This document shows positions 1 through 12,179 of a stretch of DNA of 64,000 nucleotides, piece after piece. The translations under genes were made by a program, and so were the position numbers. The notes beneath the pieces were generated by a model that saw nothing but the letters and a program-made list of their open reading frames with translations, ran no database searches and was not told the origin of the DNA. How positions within the stretch are numbered: position 1 is the stretch's first letter; each line of letters starts with the position of its first letter. The DNA is taken from positions 1,984,001-2,048,000 of the forward strand of contig BSYQ01000008.1 of NCBI GenBank assembly GCA_030272585.1, read 5' to 3'. The DNA comes from Bryopsis sp. KO-2023. Its lineage: Eukaryota > Chlorophyta > Ulvophyceae > Bryopsidales > Bryopsidaceae.

Positions 1-485
1 ACGCTGGCAAATGAACTCCAGGAGGTAGAACAGGAATTGATGGACTACCGGGAACAGCTGCAGCGCAGGGACAGGGAGAAGGAAGATTTGCGGAGGTGGG
101 GCAAACAAGACGAGATCGAGAAAGCACGCCTGGAAGTAGAGACATCTGCCGACTCCCAGTTCCTTCGAGATGTTCTCTTGGCTCTACGAGATATGAATAG
201 CAATATGGTTGCTATGGAAAACCAAATCGCAGCGTTAACACGGAACAGCGAGCACCACAATGTGAGTCCCCAACACTGCCTTCTGAGAATGAAAATATCG
301 CATGAAAGTACGCTTGAAATTATCCTTTGCTGATCCAGACTTGGACTCTGCTTTTATATACTTTTCCAGCTCTCCTGATATGTTCAAAACAATTTCCTTG
401 TTCTCCACAGACGCCACATCCACATGAGCCAGGTTTCGAAAGCGACGCTGTATTTCCGAGCATCCCAGAGGAACGATCAACCTGA
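1..485 (+). CDS. Coiled-coil protein, 3' end (partial; left paralogue)
   Basis: The gene is cut by the window start. Two exons are supported: 1-261 (87 codons, open from base 1) and 411-485 (24 codons plus TGA). The intron 262-410 starts GTGAGT and ends TTCTCCACAG, and the phase-0 junction keeps the frame open. The protein is rich in Glu, Arg, Gln and Leu heptads (for example MDYREQLQRRDREKEDLRR), typical of a coiled coil, and ends in a short acidic tail (…FPSIPEERST). It is nearly identical to the distal part of the minus-strand gene at 58583-60053, so the two are inverted paralogues. Continuous translation past 261 into the intron is possible only to a stop near 331. Cellular role unknown. 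Confidence 0.75.
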
Positions 486-2267
486 ATACGCACAAAAAGG
501 GGGGACTTTGAAATGAAAAGCATGTGCTTGTCTCTTGGGAACGGGAACCTACTGAGCGCTTCAAAGCGATTCATTGTTGTCAGACCAGAAGATATGACTT
601 CCGTCGGAGTCGTTTTGTTAGTCGATTGTAATTGAGTTGAGTTGAACACAAGCTACAGAAGGAAGCTTGCAGTCCTATACATAGCACTGAAGCACCCTTT
701 CTATACTGGGGTAATGAACCAATTTCAGAGAGATCTGTGTGTCGCTCGGCACAAGGCATCTCTATACCATCATGATATGTTGTACTCCCAGACCAGCTGG
801 TCAGACTGCTGCAGCAGTCTTTTTGATTCCAAATTTACCAGTTGAATGAAAAGTATCCTCTATCTTCATTAAATCTTGAAAAAGTTCTAATCTGATTTCA
901 ATTCTCATTCACATACATGAAAACTGTTCCTTGCTTTTTTTCCCGCAATTGACACTCGCGATTCAGGAAGCAGATCATCCCACTCCAAACATACTATAGT
1001 TCAAGCCCCTTCTTTTTCCTCCTTCCTTTTTTCTTGAACCATGACTCCAATGACCTACTCATTCTTCCTGGAGTTTCCACTTCCAAAAGATCTCTCAAAG
1101 TTATGACTTTAGAAAAAAAATTGAAGAAAACTGGCCTATGGTAGCCCTTGCTGTTAAAATCCGGTTGCTGAATCCCAGAAGCTGTCCTCTTTTTGCCTTA
1201 TTGTAATGATTGGTTCTTTTTTGTAGACATCAGAGAGAATTTCAACATTGGACCCTTGCAGCTGTAACATGTCAAAAGTGAGGTAGGCCTGTTCCACCAT
1301 TCGTATCCAATACTTTCTGCTGATGGCATGTACAATCAGAAATGTTTTTATACAGCAAATCCACCTTCAGTAGAAAGTACAAAGCTTTTTTATTAGGATT
1401 GGAACATATGGCGTGTCGTCTTGGATTGTGGATTTTTTGATCATCTCTTGGACTCATTGTTAGTAAATGCACTTGTTGAAGGCCTTTTCAATTCCAGCAG
1501 TCCTTCTCTGTGTGACTGAGATAATGATGCTGTTTTTTCGCAGAGGATTCTTCAAACTCCGAAGAGTTCCTTCCACGTACAGAAAACACTTTCATGAAAA
1601 ATAATATCACTCATTCTTGATTTGGCAGTTTAGATGCTAGTGGGGAAAAATCACTTTCTCCTCACTGTTCCTTCCTACCTATCATATGGATGCTGGTTTT
1701 GAGTTTCACTCAAAACAGACAGACTTCCCGGACACATTTCGGTGGGCATCACTATGGAAAATATCGAATGGTTCTTTTGGACAGGTATTCTAATTGGATT
1801 TATGTTAATCCCCCTCAAGAAAAAAGCACTAGTTAAGCCAGTGATGGCTTCCATTCATAACTTTCTGCTCCATTGTCTTGGCTCTGTTACATTTGCAAGG
1901 CCAGCCAAATGCAATCCATTGAGTCCCAACAAAAACCTTTTCCTGTGAGGTAATAAATGCGGCTGAAGGAAAAAAGAGAAGTTGGTCTTTTTTTTTGGCT
2001 GCCACATCTGCCCCTCTTGTTCTGTTGTTGACAGCTGTCGATTGTGAACTCAGAGATGAAACAATTTTTAAGCGAAAATTTAATTTACCTCCACACCAGG
2101 GATGAGAAAGTTCTGGACAGTGGTTTTTTTGGACAGGCTTTGACTTTTCCTCAGAAACTTTTCGATATATCAATCCACCCAGGGAAGTGGTTTCTGTTCA
2201 CAGAAAAATCCGCAGCAATCGACTCTTGGGTGGACGGAGCCTATGCTGACCACCAGTAGGGTGAGTC
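486..2267. repeat. Duplicated flank of the coiled-coil gene (inverted copy of 58.2-61.6 kb)
   Basis: No gene is supported here. Bases about 486-850 match the reverse complement of about 58210-58582, and about 900-1945 match the reverse complement of about 60590-61590, with small indels and substitutions. The order of the two blocks differs from the right-hand locus: here the 3' flank of the gene runs directly into the block that lies 5' of the gene on the right. That is what the junction of two tandem units would look like. From about 1945 to 2267 I see no match and no gene. Confidence 0.7.
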
Positions 2268-2276
2268 GTTCCTAAT
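2268..2276. repeat. Candidate target-site duplication of the LINE (left copy)
   Basis: The nonamer GTTCCTAAT here is repeated at 34821-34829, just outside the hairpin-rich 5' end of the LINE. The match is exact but short, and the LINE ends are not independently defined, so the boundary is tentative. Confidence 0.4.
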
Positions 2277-2833
2277 TGCCTGAGTTCAGCGGCTCTGACG
2301 CAGGGAAATCCCACGCTCCCCAAAAAAGGGTTGAGAGAACTCGGTGTTGTTCGAGAAGATTCGCTGGCTGTGAGAGAAAAAAGAGCACGTCCGTTGTCGA
2401 TCGACAAGGGACGTGCTTTTTTTATCTTGTTCGCGAACAAGGGTGGACGACGTAAAATATCAACCTGGGCGACGGGGTGTTTCACCTGCGCGATCGCGTA
2501 CCTTTTCGAAAGTGCTGGACCTAACGGAAGACGTTGTCAAAAGCTTCGATAGAAAACAAAATATTTGAACAAAATTTGCAGGTTGATAAACATTTCTCAG
2601 CGACTTTACGACGTCGGACGTAGGGGAGAGTCATTTCACACGGACTTTTCCGGCTCGTTCGGATCTATCCTGTGATTTTTGATTATTTTAATTTTTGTGT
2701 TCCTCTGTGTTTTTGTTTTTTGGTTCCAAACATTCGTCTGTTCACATTGGTGTACATTTTTCCGCAATAGAAGCTAATTACACAAGTCCGTATTTATGTC
2801 CACAATCCATCAACCTCAAACCCAATACTGTGT
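2277..2833 (-). other. LINE 3' untranslated region with strong palindromes
   Basis: This is the stretch downstream of the ORF2 stop. It holds an inverted repeat with arms GCACGTCC (2385-2392) and GGACGTGC (2409-2416) around the palindrome TTGTCGATCGACAA (2394-2407), flanked by A-runs and T-runs that extend the symmetry. A second perfect palindrome, CTTGTTCGCGAACAAG, lies at 2426-2441. Such hairpins are plausible recognition structures for the element's own reverse transcriptase, but that is inference. No ORF here is supported. Confidence 0.6.
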
Positions 2834-5438
2834 CTACCCTCGATCCAAAGCAAAAGAATCAAACGACAAAGAAGATCGCTCCAAAAAAGCGTTACCCTGA
2901 GGCCGATGTAAAGAAAGAGAGAGCTGCTGCCACGCTCTTTCAACAACAACTGAAACCGGGAGGTCTTGACAAGTCGCAACTGCGCGAGATAAAGAACGAA
3001 TCAAATGACCACTGTCCGAAGAAAACCCGCCAAAAGACTCGGCCGCAAAACAGATAAAATCAAACCCCAAACGATGACATTTCTCAGCCACTTGAGCCTT
3101 GCAATCCACACAACGTAAAATGCCCGCCCCCGCTTCGCGAGTAGCCCGAGCCAAAGTGGCTTGCTGTAAAGGATGCGATACAGTGACATCAATAACACAC
3201 GCCTTACCATGCCGCCAAGACGGAAAAAATACGTCGGCCGGACGCTCAAAAGAAGAATCTGCGTGCAACTCCATGCGAGGACGCACACCCGCCGACCGAG
3301 AAAAATGGAACAAAAAGTTCCGGATACTATTATGACGAGCCAAAACATTGCCCCCCACTTGGCACATGATAGCATGATCACCAAAAACATCCATGGACGA
3401 ATGACACATGGGACAAACAGCGCCATCCTCATACATGGGGAGACCCAACCGCCATCGTAATAAAATATTGAACGCCGCCGAAGAAAGCTCCGTCCCCAAC
3501 GCCTTATTAGGCAAAGCAGAAAGGTAAGCCCCAGAATAAGGAAGAGAGAGACTTCGCAAACGCGCCTCATCCCGCCGGAACCCTTGACGCAAAAGAGCAT
3601 CAAACCGCCGCTCTCCAACCAGCAACGTCAACGCTTTCTGGGTAACCTGCTCCTTCGCGAACCACTCCTCGGGGGAACTGAGTGCTGCTGGCGGCAAAAT
3701 ATCATCAAGTTGCACAGCGGCAAAGCTCCACGAAGGATGGTTTGAAGAAAAAGAAACCCCCGAAAGAATCGACAAATCATGACGAACAAAATGTAGAGAA
3801 GAAAAATATGCTACTGCATGAAACCAACTTCCAGCCGAAATCCCAAGTCCCCCACTACGAACCGGCAGGCTGGTTTGCAACCAAGCCATCGAAGATAAAG
3901 TTAAACAAAAAAAATGTTCCATAGAATCCCGTAACAAACCATCAAAGCGGTCAGAAGTGTTGGACACTGCTATACAAACAAGGAGGAGTAGTGCGAAAAA
4001 GATGCACCACTCGACATGCCCCTAAACAGGAGCGCAAAAAAAGAAATTGTAGCTGAGAATCAGCAACCTCAGAAATACACTCAACCAACGACTTAACTTG
4101 CTCATATCGACGATCCAAAAACGGTGTAACCCACTCATCAGACCCAAACGGGGCCCCCAACACATCCGCCCCCCAACAAGTACCAAACGAACGTGACAAT
4201 TCCCCAGGAAGCGAATCCGCGGAAGGAGCCGAAGGCCAAAAGAGTTCACATTTGTGACGATTAATGTGAATCCCATGATGGGGGCCTAAATCACAAAGAA
4301 ACTGAAAAAAACTGGACACTTGGTCAACTGGACCCCCAATGGTGCCGTCATCTAAATACCATAAATCCAAAGGAACAGAACACACTTCTCGAACTTCTTG
4401 AAGCACCTTTTCCAAACCCAAAGAAAATAAAAAGGGTGCCAAAGGATCCCCTTGCTGCACTCCAATGTGACTAAAAAGTGTACGGTCCCCACACACTAGA
4501 CGACAAGGCTGAGAATATGAAGAAAAAACCCATTCCGCCATATCTGGAAAATGGGTATTAACCTCATGAAAAACAGAAGTTCGATTCACCAAATTGAAAG
4601 CATTCTCCATGTCGATCTTTAAAAAAACAAAATCAGACGAAGCATGGTGAGAAGCTAAAAACAAACGAGAACTGTGCACCACCGATTCTGCGCCACAGGC
4701 TGCAGCTACCCCCCTTTGGTGCGGACCAAGAAAATCCGCCATTTCCCCACGAAAACATCCACAGAAACATTTGCTGACGAGACGACGAAAAACGTCGCCG
4801 ACAGCTATCGGCCTTACCCCCACACCCTTTTTTTTAAAAGGTATTAGCGACGAAGTTACCAGACGATCCATAAGATCCACCGGCAGACGCCCCCGTGCCA
4901 AAAAATTGACAAACGAACAAAGGGTCGCCGACACCCTCGCCGAAATACGGGGAGCTGATCCTCGTGTAGCATCTTGCAAATGTTCGGGCCGGATACCCGA
5001 CGGTCCTGGAGCAGATGCGCGCGGAAACTTGAATAGGTGGTTCAGCACAACATCTTCCGTAAAAGAGAACTCCGACTCCACATGATGCCCACGGGACGGC
5101 AAGGCTTCGACCGGATGCTTAGCTCGAAGAGCCTCCACCACTTCCTCCGACATGGGATGTATTCCCGAAGACTGTAACGCCTGACACGCCCGGCTGAGTT
5201 GCCCTTCCCGTGCTAACGTTTTGGCGCGATGTAACGCCTGACTCGAAGAAGAACGACTTGGGATAGCGGACTGTTGAGAAAGGAACACGGACCACAACTC
5301 GTTCACTTCCCCCCGCTGCCAAGCTTGACACGCAGCAACCACGGATTGTCCAGCCCGAAATCTCTGACGACCACGAGGGATGGGAGAAAGGCAACACCGC
5401 GCAACCAAAAACAGCAGCTTCATCGAGGTGTCGTCAGC
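2834..5438 (-). pseudogene. LINE ORF2, reverse transcriptase and restriction-like endonuclease part
   Basis: The distal part of ORF2, read from 5438 down to 2834. The RT core includes LKIDMENAFNLVNR (motif A), GVQQGDPLAPFLFS (motif B) and WYLDDG (motif C, YLDD instead of the commoner YADD). After the RT comes CPMC…GDHAIMC, a CCHC motif, then RPADVFFPSW and IDVTVSHP, matching the PD-(D/E)XK endonuclease of RLE-type LINEs. The frame breaks once: the RT frame ends at 3951 and the downstream domain continues in another frame from before 3967, so a 1-nt indel lies at about 3965-4000. Element A inserted at TCAGC (5434-5438) separates it from the rest of ORF2. The frameshift could also be an assembly error. 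Confidence 0.85.
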
Positions 5439-6008
5439 TGAAACGGATTTGTTTCCTGAGGCTGAATACTTCCAGCCGCCACTTAAACCGTTCTTCACAC
5501 ACGTTGGGAGACGACCAGAAGTTCTGTAAGAAAGGTCTGAGACACGAGAGTATACAACTGAATCTTATTTCAACAAGCTTGTTCTTTACAACGATCCCCA
5601 GCCTTTTATACTCTCAGCCCAGAGCTTCTAGAAACTCCCAGCCCATCTCCTAACCTTACAAATACTAGCTATCATCTAGCTCTCCCCAAAACGTCTCTAT
5701 CATTTCTCAGCTCAGCCCTTCTAGCCAGAGCTCCGACTAACCCTTTATAACCCTTGATAACCTCTAGACTAAGGACCCAGACTGAAGCTCCTTCCAGTCT
5801 GACTCCCGACTCTCTACCCAAACTCTCAGCCATCTGAGACCTGACACTGAATATACTGAACCTGGTTCGAACTCTTTTCACTACGTTTCAGCCTCTCATT
5901 GAGCATCACGTAACTACCCCATTCCAGTCAGTCCGCGACTACCTGGAACTCTCAGACTGTAACCTCTGTTTTCCGCCTAGATCTTCGCCTACTAAGTCAG
6001 CCGTTTCA
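5439..6008 (-). repeat. Element A 3' LTR (minus copy)
   Basis: This 570-bp terminal repeat matches 13099-13668 without a difference that I could see. Terminal inverted heptamer TGAAACG/CGTTTCA. It lies at the 3' end of the minus-strand element. Confidence 0.95.
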
Positions 6009-6520
6009 CTCCTCCCCCCTTAGAGAGAGATCGCTGACCCAGCGATGTTCTGTACACTAAGTTCGTATTGCACGACTTCACCAGAACTGCCAAGTGACTT
6101 AACTCGCTTATTCTGAGAATACCTCTGATATAGCTGTAAGCAATATTCTCCGACGTTTTCCGTAACAACTTCCCGATTGCGACTTGAGCTGAATGTTGGT
6201 TTCTGCTTATGGTTACTTCTGCCGCTGTGACATCCCATCCCAGCCCGTTCACACATAAACCCAACCCTGTTCAATAGACTTCACAGCCCACACTGGAAAT
6301 CACACAGTCTCAGCTCTAGTCAAACTGTAATTCTCACAAGTGTTTTTACACACTCAGTATGTTAATTGTTTTCCAGAAATTCCCTCTACCCTCACTTGAT
6401 CCATTCACTGTTCTTTTCCTTTTTCTTCCAAAAACAAAATAAAATTCAAACACCCAATTACCAACAGAAAATCATATTCCACTCTTGATCCTATATTTTT
6501 TTTTTTTTTTTATATTCAAC
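6009..6520 (-). other. Element A noncoding 3' region and polypurine tract
   Basis: About 510 bp between the third ORF and the 3' LTR with no supported ORF. On the minus strand the 13 bases touching the LTR (6009-6021) are AAGGGGGGAGGAG, the expected plus-strand primer. The same sequence adjoins the LTR in the other copy at 31464-31476. Confidence 0.8.
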
Positions 6521-7540
6521 TCAGGCTTTTCTGAGTTTCACATTTCTGGATCCCCCTGAACTTCCAGGAGGTTTCCTTTTCTTTCCTTCTGGTCCACTGT
6601 CTCCGCCTGGCTCATTGACGACCCAATCCCCATCGTAGTCCGTTGGTTCTGCATCGTCTTCGGCTGCCTCGAATTTTCTCAGGGGGCCCACGGTCCGCTT
6701 GGCCTTTAAATACACTCCCCGAGTATAATCCGCCCCCAACTTGAAACCCAAGGCGCAGAGTTTGCAGGTTTCCGAGTGTAGCACCATTGGTGGCCCTGTT
6801 TCAGCTGGTACCCACATTCTCCGCCAGTCTCGTTTTTCCTCATCTACTTCCAGACTGATACTCAGCCACACCCGATCCCGACACCCGATATTCGAGCACA
6901 CCCAGTGCCGTTGGCAGTCTTCTCCGGTCGGCTGACAGTTGCTGCTCGGGGTGCGACAAAACACGCAAGTGTGTTTTTCCCCCTCTTCGTGCTTCACTTC
7001 TCCGCTTGGTTTTCCCGACATGGACTCCACCATACTCTTCAACAAGTCTACCTGGCCCTTGAGCTGTTGGTTCCGCATTTGCTCTTCCCGCAGCTTGTCT
7101 TCGACCCCGTCGAGCTTGTGGCGCATTTCCTCATCTGCCCCCTCCATCAGCAGCTTTTCCACCTCTCTTTTCGCCGCGTCCGCTGAAGTTTCCGCCATCG
7201 CCAATTTTACGCTGAGGTCCTCATTTTCCGCCAAATATTTCGCCCGGTCGTCGAGCAACCGAGTGCGTTCAGCCTCCCAGCTATCTCTTTCCGCCTGAAA
7301 TCCCCCTTCTTCTTCCAGCTCGCCGATCTTTTGCTTGAGTTGTTCTTTTTCCTCCTCCAGCTTTGCCATTTTTTCCAGGGCCTCCTGCTCATCTCTTTCT
7401 TGGATTCTTTCCAGTCTGGTTCCTTCCTTCAGGTACTCCTCCAGCATTTTGTTGATCCTTTCCGACACTCCCTCGATCGCTCCAGCATTCTTTTTAATCT
7501 CCTCCAACAGTGCTTTGACTCCTCCACCAAACTCAACCAT
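6521..7540 (-). CDS. Element A third ORF: coiled coil plus Cys/His module
   Basis: A 339-residue ORF starting at the ATG at 7540, 94 nt after the pol stop. Residues about 5-175 form a long Glu/Lys/Leu-rich coiled coil. Then follows a cysteine/histidine module with the order CxxC, CxxHxxC, CxxxVW and CKLCAL, likely zinc-binding, and a basic C-terminal tail (GKKRKPPGSS) that could be a nuclear signal. The plus-strand copy at 29944-30963 encodes the same protein. I know of no such gene in typical chromoviruses. The unrelated element B has an ORF of the same design in the same place (23979-24839). An envelope protein is unlikely: no signal peptide or membrane segment is seen. Function unknown. 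Confidence 0.85.
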   Translation of the reverse strand: MVEFGGGVKALLEEIKKNAGAIEGVSERINKMLEEYLKEGTRLERIQERDEQEALEKMAKLEEEKEQLKQKIGELEEEGGFQAERDSWEAERTRLLDDRAKYLAENEDLSVKLAMAETSADAAKREVEKLLMEGADEEMRHKLDGVEDKLREEQMRNQQLKGQVDLLKSMVESMSGKPSGEVKHEEGEKHTCVFCRTPSSNCQPTGEDCQRHWVCSNIGCRDRVWLSISLEVDEEKRDWRRMWVPAETGPPMVLHSETCKLCALGFKLGADYTRGVYLKAKRTVGPLRKFEAAEDDAEPTDYDGDWVVNEPGGDSGPEGKKRKPPGSSGGSRNVKLRKA

Positions 7541-7634
7541 GTTGTCTGCTTTCTTTTTCTTTTTCGAACTCCAAACTGTCTCTCGCACACACTCGCACTC
7601 GCACACACTCAACCCGAACTCAGGAAAACAGGAG

Positions 7635-10600
7635 CTAGTCCATGGAAGATTTTTGACGTAAATACTCCTGCAGCACTTGCTGCGCATTACCCAAGTGATG
7701 TGACGGGAGCCACTGGTCCTCTTCCGATCCGTATCCTTCCCAGGAAACCAAGTACTCTGTCACATTCTTCTTTTTCCGCCGTTTGGTTCGATGTGTCTTG
7801 ATCTTTTCGACGATATATTCCTCGACTCCTTCCAACACCACTGGATCTGGAGGTGGAGAAATAGCCCTGGCTGGAAACTCTTCTGATCCATCTTCAAATG
7901 CTTTTAGCTTGGAAACATGAAAAACATCATGTATTTTCCAGTGATTAGGAAGTTCCAACCTGTAAGTTACTGATGTCACAATATCAATAATTCTAAAAGG
8001 TCCACAAAACTTAGATACCAACTTCCGGCCCATCATTGGCGGTAAAGGTAAATCAGCTGTCGATAAAAAGACATACTGATTTAATGCAAAACTTGCATCC
8101 CTCCGCCCTCGGTTTGCGACAGCCCTCTGTCGCTGTTGGCTTTTCAAAATCGCTTTCCGAGCCAGCTGTAAACTTTTAGCCCAAAATGTCCACCATTCAT
8201 CTGAAACTGGACCTGAGTCTAACAAATCCTGAGGGGATTTGGGATGTTGCCCATAAACCAAATAAAAAGGTGTAAAACCGGTTGATGAGTGAACGGATGA
8301 GTTATAAGCAAACTCAGCCGCCACTAATTTAGTGTCCCAATCACCCCCTATGGTCGAAATATAAATTCGCAACATGTCTCCGACTACTCGATTTGCCCTT
8401 TCAGTCATTCCATCAGTTTCAGGGTGATATCCCGATGACATGGCTAAACGAGTTCCCGCTAATTCCCACAGTTTTCGCCAAAACTGGCCTGTAAAACGAG
8501 TATCTCGATCGGAAATAATAGCCTCTGGCAACCCATGATGTCTGAAAATTGTATCAAAGAAAATTTCAGCTACCCCACTAGCTGTAACTGCAGTAGTGGT
8601 GGCTACCAAGTGGATCATTCGACTAAAACGGTCGACCATAACCACTAAATAATCATGACCCTTTTGTGTCATAGGTAAAGGTCCCACAAAATCTAAACAA
8701 ACTTCTTTCCAGCGTTCGTCTGGAACTGGAATTGGCTGATATAACCCCAATGGTTTTTGAGTGCTAGACTTGTTTTTCTGACAACCAACACAAGTCCTAA
8801 CATATCGTTCGACATCCTCAGTGCATCTAGGCCAATAATATCTTTTTCGAACATTTGCGACAGTCTTGTGTCTCCCAAAATGTCCAGCCTGATCGTGACA
8901 TTCAGCCAACACTGTTTGTCTAATTTCTTTGTCCTTTGGAATATACCAAAACCATTTGTCTTTTAGACTATACCACAATTTTGTGCCATCCCACCTATAA
9001 CGCGGATCTTTTTCACCAGCTTCCCAATTAGCTATAACTTCTCTGCAATGTTCATCCCCTTGATACGCAAGTCTAACCTGATCCTGAAATACTACGCCTG
9101 CTCGGACTTTTGCCACAGCGTTTAATTCCATTTCCGACCTTCGACTTAATGCATCTGCAACTGTATTTTCTTTTCCAGGTTTGTATTTAATCTCAAAATC
9201 AAATTCCTGTAAAGTTTCCATCCACCTAGCCTGTCTACTGGATAATTTAGGCTGCGTCTGAATATATTTCAGCGGAGCGTGGTCCGTGTGAACCACAAAT
9301 TTCCTCGCCCCCAAATAATGTCGCCAAGTTTTCAAACAATAGACTATCGCATACAGTTCTTTTTCGTGTGTCGGATAATTCCTCTCAGCTGAATTTAATT
9401 TCCGACTTTCAAACGCGGCTGGTTGTTGCCCCTGACCTTGATCTTGCGTCAAAACTCCTCCAATAGCAAAATCCGATGCGTCTGTAGTTACTTCAAAACT
9501 CAACTCCGGATCTGGAATTATTAACACAGGTGCCTCCTGCATGCTCTTCTTTAGCGTCTGAAACGCTTTCTCCTGACTTTCAGTCCACTGCCATTTAACT
9601 TCCTTCCTTGTTAGTTCATGTAACGGCGTTGCAATCCCAGAGTATCCCTTAATAAATTTCCGATAATAATTCGCTAAACCCAAAAACGACCTAATATCCC
9701 GAACTGTCTGAGGTTGTGCCCACTCCTTAATGGCTAAAACTTTCTTAGGTACCACGGAGAGTCCCTCTCTTCCGACTATGTGTCCCAAAAATTCGACTTC
9801 TGTCATCCCCAAATCACATTTGTCCGGTGAAACGTAAAGTTTGTGTTTTTCGAGTAGCTGAAACACTTGTCTAAGATGTTCCTTGTGCTCTTCCCAGTTC
9901 CGACTGTAAACTAAGATATCATCGAGATAAACTATAACAAACTTATCCAAATGTGGTCGAAAAACATCGTTCATCACATTCATAAAAGTTGCTGGTGCAT
10001 TTGTCAAACCCATTGGCATAACTGTGTATTCGTAAGATCCATATCTAGTTCGAAAAGCAGTTTTCGCCCAATCCTTTTTCGCCATCCTGACTTGATAGTA
10101 TCCCGAACACAAATCTATTTTCGAGAAGTATTTTGCGCCATGAAGCTGATCTATCAGTTCATCTATCCTCGGAATCGGATAAGCGTTTTTCACCGTCACC
10201 TTATTCAATGCCCGATAATCTACACACATGCGTAGTTTCCCGTTCTTCTTCGGTACAAAAATTACCGGTGCTCCCCAAGGTGATCTACTCGGTCGAATAA
10301 ACCCTTTTCCCGACATGTCTGCAATCTGAGTTTTCAGTTCTGCCATTTCCTTGATGCCTAGTCGATAAGGTGCTTTACTTTGTGGAACCGTGCCTGGTTC
10401 CAACTGGATCGTGTGTTCGATACCTCTGGAAGGGGGTATCTCACTGGGTAATTCTTCCACAAAAGTGTTAGGAAATTCCTGTCTGATTTCTGCTGTAAGT
10501 TCAGCTTGTCTGGAAACATTTTGTTCAGAGTCAGTTCTGTTCAAACATGTTTCAAACACCATCAGCACACACTGTTCCTCTTCCTCCTCTCCGGGGTTTG

Positions 10601-11180
10601 CCGGAGGAATCAAATGTTCTTTCAGCCCGTCTGAAACCACTACCTCATTCGTTCGAAAATCAACCCGGGGATTATGCTTAGCCAGCCAAGTTTTTCCCAA
10701 TATAGCATCATACTTAGCAAGAGACATTTCATGAAAAATCTCCCTACTAGCAAAATCTCCAAATCTGAGAGTAGCCCTGATCTTCCCTTTAGATTCTAAG
10801 GTACTTCCCCCAGCCAGGCTAACTTTTTCTTCTTGTGCTTCTAATTCCAGCTTATTTTTCTCGCAAAATTTCCGAGCCAAAAAGCAATCAGTTGCTCCAC
10901 AGTCTATTAATATCTCAGCTGCAAAACCTGAGATTTCCCCTTTCACAGTAATCAGTTGTCTAGTTCGGTTATCAGTTTCAGCCACTGCTAGAAATCCGAA
11001 CTTAGTCATGTCTAAATCTGTCCCATCAAATGAATGGACTTCTAGGTTATCTTGGTTATCAGGTCTAGTCGGTTCCTTGGACGTTTCTTCCAACGAAAAA
11101 TCCCTCGAATTCCTAGAATTCCTCGAACTCGCAGGCTTCCCCTTAACTTCACACCCTGCGAGTTTACCTAACATACTCAT
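7635..11180 (-). CDS. pol: Element A Pol polyprotein (intact, minus copy)
   Basis: A polyprotein of 1181 residues counted from the ATG at 11180, whose ATGA overlaps the gag stop. In order: aspartic protease ([11 protein letters not shown] near residue 95), reverse transcriptase (YLDDILVYS near 417), RNase H ([11 protein letters not shown] near 565), integrase with an HHCC zinc site (…CVGCQ) and catalytic core ([19 protein letters not shown]), and a C-terminal chromodomain ([17 protein letters not shown]) of about 60 residues. The length is normal for a chromovirus. The chromodomain is known to guide integration to marked chromatin, which may explain why this family piled into an already silent LINE. 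No stops or frameshifts. Confidence 0.97.
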   Translation of the reverse strand: MSMLGKLAGCEVKGKPASSRNSRNSRDFSLEETSKEPTRPDNQDNLEVHSFDGTDLDMTKFGFLAVAETDNRTRQLITVKGEISGFAAEILIDCGATDCFLARKFCEKNKLELEAQEEKVSLAGGSTLESKGKIRATLRFGDFASREIFHEMSLAKYDAILGKTWLAKHNPRVDFRTNEVVVSDGLKEHLIPPANPGEEEEEQCVLMVFETCLNRTDSEQNVSRQAELTAEIRQEFPNTFVEELPSEIPPSRGIEHTIQLEPGTVPQSKAPYRLGIKEMAELKTQIADMSGKGFIRPSRSPWGAPVIFVPKKNGKLRMCVDYRALNKVTVKNAYPIPRIDELIDQLHGAKYFSKIDLCSGYYQVRMAKKDWAKTAFRTRYGSYEYTVMPMGLTNAPATFMNVMNDVFRPHLDKFVIVYLDDILVYSRNWEEHKEHLRQVFQLLEKHKLYVSPDKCDLGMTEVEFLGHIVGREGLSVVPKKVLAIKEWAQPQTVRDIRSFLGLANYYRKFIKGYSGIATPLHELTRKEVKWQWTESQEKAFQTLKKSMQEAPVLIIPDPELSFEVTTDASDFAIGGVLTQDQGQGQQPAAFESRKLNSAERNYPTHEKELYAIVYCLKTWRHYLGARKFVVHTDHAPLKYIQTQPKLSSRQARWMETLQEFDFEIKYKPGKENTVADALSRRSEMELNAVAKVRAGVVFQDQVRLAYQGDEHCREVIANWEAGEKDPRYRWDGTKLWYSLKDKWFWYIPKDKEIRQTVLAECHDQAGHFGRHKTVANVRKRYYWPRCTEDVERYVRTCVGCQKNKSSTQKPLGLYQPIPVPDERWKEVCLDFVGPLPMTQKGHDYLVVMVDRFSRMIHLVATTTAVTASGVAEIFFDTIFRHHGLPEAIISDRDTRFTGQFWRKLWELAGTRLAMSSGYHPETDGMTERANRVVGDMLRIYISTIGGDWDTKLVAAEFAYNSSVHSSTGFTPFYLVYGQHPKSPQDLLDSGPVSDEWWTFWAKSLQLARKAILKSQQRQRAVANRGRRDASFALNQYVFLSTADLPLPPMMGRKLVSKFCGPFRIIDIVTSVTYRLELPNHWKIHDVFHVSKLKAFEDGSEEFPARAISPPPDPVVLEGVEEYIVEKIKTHRTKRRKKKNVTEYLVSWEGYGSEEDQWLPSHHLGNAQQVLQEYLRQKSSMD

Positions 11181-12172
11181 TTTCGCGAGGGGCAGTCTCG
11201 AGCGTAATGCCCTCGACGCCCACACTTGTAACACTTCACCTCTCCGTCTGCTTTTTCTTTCTTCCAGACTGGCTTATTTCTTTCTCTCTCTTTATCACCT
11301 CGCTGTTTCTGCTGTCTCTGTTGTCGCCTTCTTCCGACGTAGTCCAATTCCATGTGATCCGATCTGCGATTTCCGCCGCCGCCGCTGCTGCCGCCGCCGC
11401 CGCGATCTCGATTCAAGATCGAACTCCCAGATTGAGCTCCTCCCCACCTTTCCGCCACTCGAATAGCTTCATCCAAGGTCTTGGGGTTTTGGAGGTCGGT
11501 CTCGATACCAACCCTCCCTCGCAAACCATCGACGAACCTGTGTATTTTTTCGCCCTCCGATGCGTCGGAAATATACAACATCAGCTGCCTAAAGCGATGC
11601 GTGTATTCCCGCACAGACATTCCGCCTTGGCGTAAATTCGCCCATTCTGTCCGTGTGCGGCGCAAAAAATGTGGTTCTCCGAACTGGTTTTTCAGCTCCT
11701 CACAGAAGTCCTCATACGTCGGCAAAGGTCGGCCTCCATCAGTCTCCGACTCCTCCACTCTTGTCCTCCACCATGTCGCGGCTGGCCCTCTCAGTAGAGA
11801 TCCTGCCAGGCGGAGTTTCGAGACTCCATCTTCGACGTGGGTGGCGTCAAAATGCACTCGGAGGCTGAACAACCAGTCCTGGATAGGAGGGTCATTCTGC
11901 CTGCCTCCCCACAGATCAGGTCGGGCTGGCTTGCTTCTCAGGTCATTACCTCGACCACCACTTCCAGCCGCCGTTCCAGCCTGTGCTGCAGTTGCCGCCC
12001 CGATTGCTGTTCCCACTTTGTCGGTTAGTTGCTCCAAAATGGAGCTTCCCACAGCCTCATTGACCGCCGTGCTCAGCATTCCCGGTACTTCTTCGACCAC
12101 GCCTTGCACTCGGTTCAACCTTCCCATTACCTCCTCATACGCCGCCCTCAACTCAGCCACCTGTTGCTCCAT
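11177..12172 (-). CDS. gag: Element A Gag (intact, minus copy)
   Basis: A 331-residue Gag. It has an N-terminal helical region, a capsid-type retrotransposon gag domain ([17 protein letters not shown] … [12 protein letters not shown] … [11 protein letters not shown]), a glycine/serine stretch, and a C-terminal nucleocapsid knuckle [14 protein letters not shown]. The stop TGA is embedded in ATGA with the pol start at 11180. Translation of pol could therefore use termination-reinitiation, or -1 slippage on the preceding A-run, since pol is in the -1 frame. The plus-strand copy of this gene is split by element B. Confidence 0.95.
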   Translation of the reverse strand: MEQQVAELRAAYEEVMGRLNRVQGVVEEVPGMLSTAVNEAVGSSILEQLTDKVGTAIGAATAAQAGTAAGSGGRGNDLRSKPARPDLWGGRQNDPPIQDWLFSLRVHFDATHVEDGVSKLRLAGSLLRGPAATWWRTRVEESETDGGRPLPTYEDFCEELKNQFGEPHFLRRTRTEWANLRQGGMSVREYTHRFRQLMLYISDASEGEKIHRFVDGLRGRVGIETDLQNPKTLDEAIRVAERWGGAQSGSSILNRDRGGGGSSGGGGNRRSDHMELDYVGRRRQQRQQKQRGDKERERNKPVWKKEKADGEVKCYKCGRRGHYARDCPSRK

Positions 12173-12179
12173 CTCAGCC

